Shown: piece by piece, positions 57,385-64,000 of the stretch
Layout: every line of letters starts with the position of its first letter
How positions within the stretch are numbered: position 1 is the first letter of the stretch
Source: Ursus arctos
Lineage: Eukaryota; Chordata; Mammalia; Carnivora; Ursidae
Assembly (NCBI RefSeq): GCF_023065955.2
Contig: NW_026623067.1
Location: forward strand, 59,032,444-59,096,443
DNA: 64,000 nt
Reading direction: 5' to 3'
The notes under the pieces: model-generated
The model's database searches: none
Told to the model about the DNA's origin: nothing
What the model saw: the letters and a program-made list of their open reading frames with translations, nothing else
Position numbers and translations under genes: made by a program

Positions 57385-57560
57385 GTGGGAGGAAACTTTT
57401 GGAAGTGATGGATATGTTGATGGGCTAGGTGTGGTGATGATTCCACCGATCTATACTTATCCCCAGACTGACCAAGTTGTATGCATGAAATCCGTACAGT
57501 TTTTTGTATTGTCAACCACACTTCAATAGAGTGGCGTTTTTTTTAAGTAAAAAGGTTTGT
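57385..57560 (+). mobile_element. LINE-1 3' end fragment
   Basis: GGAGGAAACTTTTGGAAGTG, CTTATCCCCAGACTGACCAA, AGTTGTATGCATGAAATC and CCACACTTCAATAGAGTGG match the terminal L1 3' UTR in order, ending in an A/T-rich tail. Confidence 0.85.
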
Positions 57561-57833
57561 TTTTTTTTTAAAAGGCCCAACATATTGAAAAAGAAAAAGT
57601 GAACACGGTGTGGAAACTCCTTGTGGAAACTTTAGAGCAGCTAGCTACATAGCCATAAAGGTTATGCCTCAAATGAGCAATGCCAAGTGTAATAATGCAA
57701 GGTCTGGCCAGTCCACAACAATGCAATGTGACTTCTGTGCCCTACAGACTGGCCAGCCGAGGGCACCACTGAGCCATCTGTCTCCTCAGCGTGGGCTGGG
57801 CAATGCATACAATACTAACAGAAGTTGTCCTCA

Positions 57834-58019
57834 GGGGCGCCTGGGTGGCACAGCGGCAAGGCTCAGGGCGTGATCCCAGCGTTATGGGATCGAGCCCCAC
57901 ATCAGGCTCCTCCACTATGAGCCTGCTTCTTCCTCTCCCACTCCCCCTGCTATGTTCCCTCTCTCACTGACTGTCTCTGTCAAATAAATAAATAAAATCT
58001 TAAAAAAAAAAAAAAAAGA
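57834..58019 (+). mobile_element. Young CAN-SINE, arctoid-type, with head deletion
   Basis: GGGGCGCCTGGGTGGCACAG then skips about 18 bases of the tRNA-like head before CAAGGCTCAGGGCGTGATCC. The body has GGCTCCTCCACTATGAGCCT. A 14-base duplication with one mismatch flanks it, AGAAGTTGTCCTCA (57820-57833) and AGAAGTTGTTCTCA (58020-58033). Confidence 0.95.
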
Positions 58020-58033
58020 AGAAGTTGTTCTCA

Positions 58034-59105
58034 AAGCTGCTGGACAGGGACGCATGTGTCCACTGGGCTGGTCTTGGAGCTAATAAGAATGACTAGAAAC
58101 CCTCACGTGTATTTAGTCTTATTGGATGCTAAGCACTATATACCCATCTCGTCTAATCCCCATGGCAACACTAGAAGTCTGAAGATCTCATGGTTGAAGC
58201 CAGAACCCAAAGTGGTTTTTACCCAACCAGAGTCGAGTTCCTAACCACTGACCTACACTGCCTCCTCTGTTTTCCTGATTAACTAGGGCCTCTGCTTTTC
58301 TGTCCCTTGGAATGCCAGCCTCAGACACCTGGCACGTATGCAGTAAACTTTACAAGAAAAGAAGAAATGAATTGCTCAGTTTGTATGGCTTTGTGTTGAC
58401 AGGTCTGATAAAGGTTTGACAAATGAGAAGCTGAAATCAACTGATTAAAATTAAGTGTTTTTTTAAATCAATTTTTACCCTTTAACCATAGTTGATTAAA
58501 TGTCTCCCTAGATCATTCTTTCGTTCTGGTACACTATACCCACTAGAGTTTGGTACATCAACTCACAAGCAAAATAATGTCCTAATCACGTTTTCTCTAT
58601 TAACTTTAGTTCAGACATCGTTTCTTAAGTATGAAATAAAGCACTTTTTCCCCAGCAATGATGAAGTTCCAAATATTGACATTCTCATCTTTTACTCGCT
58701 GCAGTGTCTACAGTCCGAGTGTCTGAGGGAGCTCCAAGTGTCCTCCTGGAAGGATTTGGGGAGAAAGTGCAATGGAAAATAAGGGAAGCATTTCATCTCT
58801 TGGTTGTATCCAGCAACTGTGACGTTATGGTTAAAAACCCAGGATACACGGATTATGCTAAAGTTTGAAATCTTCATATAGCACGACGGTTCACAGAAGG
58901 GAGGGATGTTGTCCGTGAGCAGGCGTGGAGTCTCCTTGAGCATGGGATGGTGGTTTTCAGCCCTTCAAGAGGCCAAACAAAATAAAACCTCGATTGTATG
59001 GAAGCCAACTCACTAGAATGATAAATAAAACATTTTTCCTATACTGAACTTTTAGAGGAAAGATACTAAACACAAGGAAAGAAGTCCCTGTTGGAGCTTT
59101 CTTTT
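58034..59105. other. Upstream flank, no gene seen
   Basis: AT-rich, with short chance frames (58492-58782 plus, 58692-58943 minus). No exon or RNA signal found. Confidence 0.5.
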
Positions 59106-59121
59106 AAAAGTAAACAATATT

Positions 59122-59310
59122 GGGGCACCTGGGTGGCTCAGTCCGTTAAGTGTCTGCCTTCAGCTCAGGTCATGATCTCAGGGTCCTGGGATCAAGCCCC
59201 ATATTGGGCTCTCTGCTCAGCGGGGAGCCTGCTTCTCCCTCTCCCTTTGCCTGCTGCTCCCCTTGCTTGCGTGCTCACTCTCTCTCTCTCAAATAAATAA
59301 AATCTTAAAA
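59122..59310 (+). mobile_element. CAN-SINE
   Basis: Head GGGGCACCTGGGTGGCTCAG, CT-rich body and AAATAAATAAAATCTTAAA tail. Likely duplication AAAAGTAAACAATATT and AAAAGTAAATGATATC with mismatches. Confidence 0.93.
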
Positions 59311-60353
59311 AAAAGTAAATGATATCTACCTAAACAACAAATCAATAAGTAATATCTCAAATTTTTAAAGAAGCAGTACTGTAGGGGTGATACTGACAGA
59401 CATAGGGTACAGCAGTGGCCCCACAGGACTGGCTCTACGCCGCGGGCACACTGGAAGGGCTTACAGAACTTGGGACAGCTGCTCTTCCTCTCATCCTTCT
59501 GTGCTGTTTGTGTATCCACCTGTATTTACTACTTCAATTAATATTAGGAATATTTTAAAGTCAATAACAATAATGAAAGAAAAATATTTTGAAGAGACAC
59601 CCATGTAGGATCTCACAGTGGGGCAGAAGTCCCAGCAAAGAGGGGCTCCACTGGCTCCTTGGCTCAGGGCCTCCCAAGTCTGAAGTCTGGGTTCGGCCAA
59701 CCTGGGGTCTTCCCTAGAGGCTCTGTGGAAGATTCCACTTGCAAACTCATTTCAGGTTGTTGACAGAGTTCAGTTCCCTGAGGTTGGAGCACGGTGATCC
59801 CCATTTCCTTGACACCTGACCCCCTTCATCTTCAAGCCAACGATGGTACCTGGGCCCCCTCTCATGCTTGGCATCTCCAACTTTGCCTTTTGCTGCATCT
59901 GTCTGATTTCCTCTTCTGGCTTCTTTTCTGCTTTTAAGGGCTCATGTGATTACTTTAGGCCTACCTGGATAATACGGGATAATCCCCCTATCTTAAGGCC
60001 ATCTGTGTAGTGACCTTGATTTTATCGGCAACATCCCTTTTTCCAATTAATATGGCCGTGGGTATGACATCAGAGGGCAGAGATAATGAGGGCCAAAATT
60101 CTGCATGCCATGCACGCTCAAATAGGAAGATAAAATCCAGTTCTTGGAAATGGATCGAAAGGACAATAATTATGTTCTTCCTTGAAGACAGATTCAAGTG
60201 GAGAGAAGTTACAGCCCTATTTCAGCGGACAGGCTACTGTCACTCGTCAGCTAGTATTGTCCTGTATTTTGTAGGTAGGGGACACAATCTGAGTATTATA
60301 AGACCTGGTCAGAGGAACAGGACTGACTGAGCTCCAGTCCCAGCTCTGTGCGT
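59311..60353. other. Upstream flank, no gene seen
   Basis: No named repeat and no supported gene; overlapping frames on both strands near 59990-60330 look like chance. Confidence 0.5.
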
Positions 60354-60750
60354 TGTTAAAAACAAGACAACGGGTCCAGAAGGAAGTTGCTTGTGCTAAA
60401 CCCCGTGTCACCAAACCAAGACTTCAGTCCTTCGAGTTTCAACTCTCCCAGTAATGGAATCTGAAACCAGCCCGCCAGGACCCTCCTGACGAGCGCTAGT
60501 TAGGTCCTCGGCCTGACAGACCCCTGCTGTCCTCTAAAGGAAAATAACTTTGCAATAACCGGCCTGCTTTGTGCTTAGTATAATTTCCTTGTTCCTGCTC
60601 CCTTCTGTCTATAAAAGTTTTTCGTTTTTTGTTCAGCATCTTAGAGCTGGCGTTTTCCTATCGGCTGGATTGGAAGCTGCCCAATTTCGATCAACTTGTG
60701 CTCAAATAAACTCTTGAGATTTTTAATATGCCTCAGTTTATCTGTTAACA
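60354..60750 (+). mobile_element. Solo LTR of an endogenous retrovirus
   Basis: It starts TGTTAA and ends TTAACA, a perfect 6-base terminal inverted repeat of the TG...CA kind. Inside are a TATA box TATAAAAG (60610-60617) and a poly(A) signal AATAAA (60705-60710), in the right U3-R-U5 order. No retroviral gene sequence adjoins it, so it is a solo LTR, probably ERV1-like. A target duplication is not clear (TGCGT versus GTCAG), which suggests age. Confidence 0.82.
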
Positions 60751-61654
60751 GTCAGTTGAGCAGGTCAGTCCCCCTCTCGAGGCCTTGGTTTTCTAATTTG
60801 TAAAAGTAAGGAATGAAGTCATTTTTATGTGGATCCTATATTGTATTAACAATAACATTTTGGGGGGAAAGAAACTATCTGGTTCAATTCCTTCAAGTGA
60901 TATAATGGTTTGGGCCATTTTGAATGATTTTCATAAAGCAAGGCAAGATTCTCAGTCATCAGATAGCATGACCGTTCATAGAGAACTGCAGTTTTTAGAG
61001 TGTTTTATGCTTTATGAATCCTCAAAGGTCCTTGGCAAGCTAAATATTAGAGTTCTTGGACCTCATTTTCCTGATGAGAAACAGAGAATAAAGAACTTGC
61101 CTGGGGTCACGTAGTTGCTAGCTGGTGGTGGTGCGGTCTGAACGCAGGTTCTGCCGGCCTCCATTAGACGGTTAGACTGTCTCCGTCTTTTCACCACCAC
61201 GTGGCCAGCCCCTAGTCCAGAACTCAGTAGTAATACAATAGATATTTGTGGAAAGAACAAATGAGTGGTTTAACAAATGAATGAGTGACTCTTTCAACTG
61301 TATCACAAAGAAATATCCAAAATACACTCACAGCCCTGTACTTGCTAAGGCAAGAAAGTCCAACAAAACATTTAAAATAGATTTTCAACTTGGGCTAAAC
61401 CCAGATGATTGCCTTACCTTCTCTGGAAAACCCCATTTCTACAATAGTTTGCATAATCGGAGTTTCACTGGATACCTTAAGAAATAGGACCACATTCAGG
61501 GCGACGAACTGGAAGAAAATTCCCCCAAACCTCCAAGCAGGAACCATCATTGGCATAGGATGAATGCGTCTTTGCAATAACTTGGGTCTCCTTGGAAGCA
61601 TGGACCATTCCCATTGTGAACTAACCAGCCCCGCTGTGCTTTTCCTTTAGAGAT
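60751..61654. other. Upstream flank with an antisense MIR
   Basis: No gene seen apart from repeat fragments. The MIR at 61045-61165 is listed separately. Confidence 0.5.
61045..61165 (-). mobile_element. MIR fragment, antisense
   Basis: CATTTTCCTGATGAGAAACA, then AGAACTTGCCTGGGGTCACG, AGTTGCTAGCTGGTGG and GTCTGAACGCAGGTTCTGCC match the reverse complement of MIR. Confidence 0.82.
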
Positions 61655-61669
61655 AAGAAGTGCTAAATC

Positions 61670-61874
61670 GGGGCGCCTGGGTGGCTCAGTCGTTGTGTCT
61701 GCCTTCGGCTCAGGTCATGACCCCAGGGTCCTGGAATCAAGCCCCACATCAGGCTCCCTGCTCAGCAGGAAACCTGCTTCCCCCTCTCCCACTCCCCCTG
61801 CTTGTATTCCTTCTTACGCTCTCCCTCTCTCTCTGTCAGAGAAATAAATAAAAAAATAAAAAATAATAAAAAAA
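61670..61874 (+). mobile_element. CAN-SINE
   Basis: Head GGGGCGCCTGGGTGGCTCAG (with a small deletion after GTCGTT), CT-rich body and a long AAATAAAAAAATAAA-type tail. A perfect 15-base duplication, AAGAAGTGCTAAATC, lies at 61655-61669 and 61875-61889. Confidence 0.96.
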
Positions 61875-61889
61875 AAGAAGTGCTAAATC

Positions 61890-63474
61890 ACCCAAACAGC
61901 AAGTCACCCAAAGGTGAGGTCTTTTATTTCTGCTCCTTGGTGATTAATGGGTCTGTATTCTCTGGTGCTAGAAACGATAAGACTTGGGTAATGGAAAACC
62001 GGAGCACATCTCCCCCGTGGGAGAGCTTCTCAGCAAGTAGTGGGTTGTTGACCCGAATGTGCTGGAATCTTCCTGCAGGGCCTGTGGTTTGGTAGGTAGT
62101 CTCTTCACCAGCTCTGTGTGACATTACTCTCATGCCACACAGACTCGGAATTCCCTAAAAGTCTAACCCTAAATTATTTTGCTTGGTTTGATACTTAACT
62201 CTGGAGTAAGGAGTCTCCACAGAAATTAAACTAATGCTCTCTTTTATGTCTGTAGGTAATACATATACAGGGAGCCTCTATAAACAATAATTAATGTCCA
62301 TTTATAATCACACCATGGCTTGCAGAGCGGGTTGAATTCTCTCAGTCATCCTGTGTGGTAGATACTATCATTATCCCCATTTTGTTGATGAGGAAACAGG
62401 AGCAACAACACGATTTAACTTGTCCAAGAGTCCACAGGTTGTAAATAGCAAACTCTGGACCCCAGACTTTGCTATTCAGAACCTGTGTTCCTCCTGGTCT
62501 ACGGGCCTACTGATGAGCAAATCTAATCGTGCGGGAAGCAAGCACCTCCTGAATACAGGGTAGCTTTAGGCCTTCGTGTCTTTTCTCAATCCGTGGCTGC
62601 TAAAACTGCAGCCGCTCTCATGCTTGGGGACATTCTGCAAAGATTTTTATATTGAAAAAGGGCTTTATACTTGGGTAATAATTATGACTCTTAGGACACA
62701 AACTTAAAAATGTAGGAAATGTAATTTTATTTTTCTAGAGCAGAACTTCATTTTTATTATAAGCTTCTAATCTGCTTGTTTGGTGGAGAACTCTTCAGAG
62801 TCATTTAAGTGATTCCCTCCCTCACCCCTCTCCACTTTTCCCCAGGGCTTCCGTCTAAGTTCCAAAGTGCTTTTGAGGAGCCAAAAGGTCAAGGATGGAG
62901 CGCACCTGTCCTCCCCACCATCTGCCCACAGCAGCACCCCTACGACAACCATCGCCCCTTCTGGTCATCACCAGGTAGTTACCAACGAACTTGTGGGCCC
63001 CTCTCAGTTACCCTGCATCATTTTGCTGCCCCAGTCCTTGCTGGAAACTCTGTGAGGTTGTCTGAGACCCTTTCTGCCTCAACACACCACACAGCCTCCT
63101 CCCTCTAGGGTCTTGCCACAGTCCCAGGCCCATTCCATGAGAGGAAGGGGAAGAATCTCCTTCTCAGGGAACTACCCACAGCTACACCAGTGACACAATG
63201 TCCCTTTTATAGCATTCATTTTTAATGTCCACTTTGCCTTCCAGACCTGGAATTTACAGACAATATAATCTACCAAGTAGAACTTCAAAAAACTCACTAA
63301 AATCCCTTCACTGTAATATAAAGGAGAAACAAATGGACAATTGTAATAAAATCATATGCCCTTAAGTACGTAAATGCCCTAACGTGACCACACTAAAGGA
63401 CATGATAAAGGAGTCAGTCACACGCGAACGCAGAATCATTGTGAGCTCATATCTCCAAATGTAAACTGAAACCG
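61890..63474. other. Upstream flank with an antisense MIR
   Basis: No supported gene; frames near 62809-63108 overlap each other in two frames and have no resemblance to known proteins. Confidence 0.5.
62325..62500 (-). mobile_element. MIR, antisense
   Basis: TATCATTATCCCCATTTTGT, TGATGAGGAAACAGGAGCAA, TTTAACTTGTCCAAGAGTCC and CCACAGGTTGTAAATAGC follow reverse-complement MIR order. Confidence 0.88.
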
Positions 63475-63533
63475 GAGCACCTGCGTGGCTCAGTCGGTTA
63501 GGCGTCCGTCTTAGGCTCAGGTCATGGTCCCCG
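63475..63533 (+). mobile_element. CAN-SINE head fragment
   Basis: Only the tRNA-like head is present (CACCTGCGTGGCTCAGTCGG to CTCAGGTCATGGTCCC). The body and tail are missing, so this is a 3'-truncated or deleted copy. Confidence 0.8.
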
Positions 63534-64000
63534 TTCCCAGACTTCTGTGGAGACGGAATTATTTCTGTTAAAATTGGTGGGATTAGATGCAGTGCTGACT
63601 GGAGAGGTGTGAGAAGGCACAACACGCCCAAATCCAACCATGAACATTTACTGAGCTCCCACCTTCTGTCTGGTTCCAGAGGCCAGCAGGACACCTTCGG
63701 GGAACACAGAGACTCATAGGGTGTGCTCTAGTCCCAGTCTGAATCAGCATAAGGCCACCTCGTGCCGGACATCTCAATTTCCTATGCAACAAAAGATGGA
63801 GATATCCCGTAGACACCAGCCTGGGAGGCTGCAGGAAAAGACCGTGAGCCCTCCCCGCTCCCTCCTGGTGAAGCTGCCTTTGCTCCCTTTGCCCCCCCCC
63901 CCCCCCCGACCCGGGCATCTGCTTGTGGACCCGGCACCACTTCACACCGGTGGCCGGAACGAGTACTGAGGAGCCGATCATCTCTGGAATCTAGTCCATC
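63534..64000. other. Window end, no gene seen
   Basis: Contains a run of 16 C at 63892-63907. Frames on both strands overlap and have no family resemblance; HEXB coding sequence is not present. Confidence 0.5.

Noticed and set aside
61890..64000. HEXB exons at the right edge
   Set aside because: HEXB lies in this direction in human, but no frame here resembles hexosaminidase. Its main start is expected farther away.
1..64000. CRISPR arrays, operons, bacterial systems or insertion sequences
   Set aside because: The window is plainly mammalian nuclear DNA; no regularly spaced direct repeats or prokaryote-type gene clusters were seen.

Overview
This window is vertebrate nuclear DNA from a carnivoran mammal, most likely a caniform of the arctoid group and possibly a bear. 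The evidence is about two dozen tRNA-derived CAN-SINEs (SINEC), each with the tRNA-like head, a CT-rich body and an AAATAAAATCTT tail. Two of them (25.8 and 57.8 kb) resemble the SINEC subfamily I associate with the giant panda. The genus is inference, since no database search was possible.

The window holds one recognisable protein-coding gene, ENC1 (ectodermal-neural cortex 1, also called KLHL37 or NRP/B), on the minus strand. Its 589-codon reading frame (45512 to 43743) is intact and lies in one exon. Three minus-strand exons can be proposed from splice signals: a GC-rich 5' UTR exon (about 49588-49197), the coding exon (45525-43713), and a 2.6 kb 3' UTR exon (39600 to about 37003). The last ends in AATAAA with a GT-rich element just beyond it. 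Exon 1 lies in a CpG island (about 48.7-50.4 kb) with a G-rich tract, TATA-like and Inr-like motifs, one 15-codon uORF, and an upstream cluster of E-box, CCAAT and TCF-like sites. The 3' UTR carries an AU-rich element and earlier poly(A) signals. The features fit a regulated, short-lived neural mRNA encoding a BTB-BACK-kelch adaptor for CUL3 ubiquitin ligase and actin.

Layout: 1-37 kb is the flank 3' of ENC1. It is gene-poor and filled with SINEs, L1 fragments, an antisense solo LTR and microsatellites; human ENC1 borders a gene desert on this side. 37.0-49.6 kb is ENC1. 48.7-50.4 kb is its CpG island and promoter. 50.4-64 kb is the upstream flank, which in human leads to HEXB; HEXB coding sequence is not seen here. 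This flank holds MIRs, SINEs, an L1 3' end and a second solo LTR.

I found no new gene system. The most interesting items are a perfect hairpin beside an octamer (POU) motif at 23.3 kb, a roughly 20.7 kb stretch free of CAN-SINEs centred on ENC1, a possible bidirectional CpG-island promoter, the uORF and AU-rich element, a (CG)9 Z-DNA tract, and a cluster of nested SINEs with readable target-site duplications. Nearly all other open frames are chance or repeat frames.
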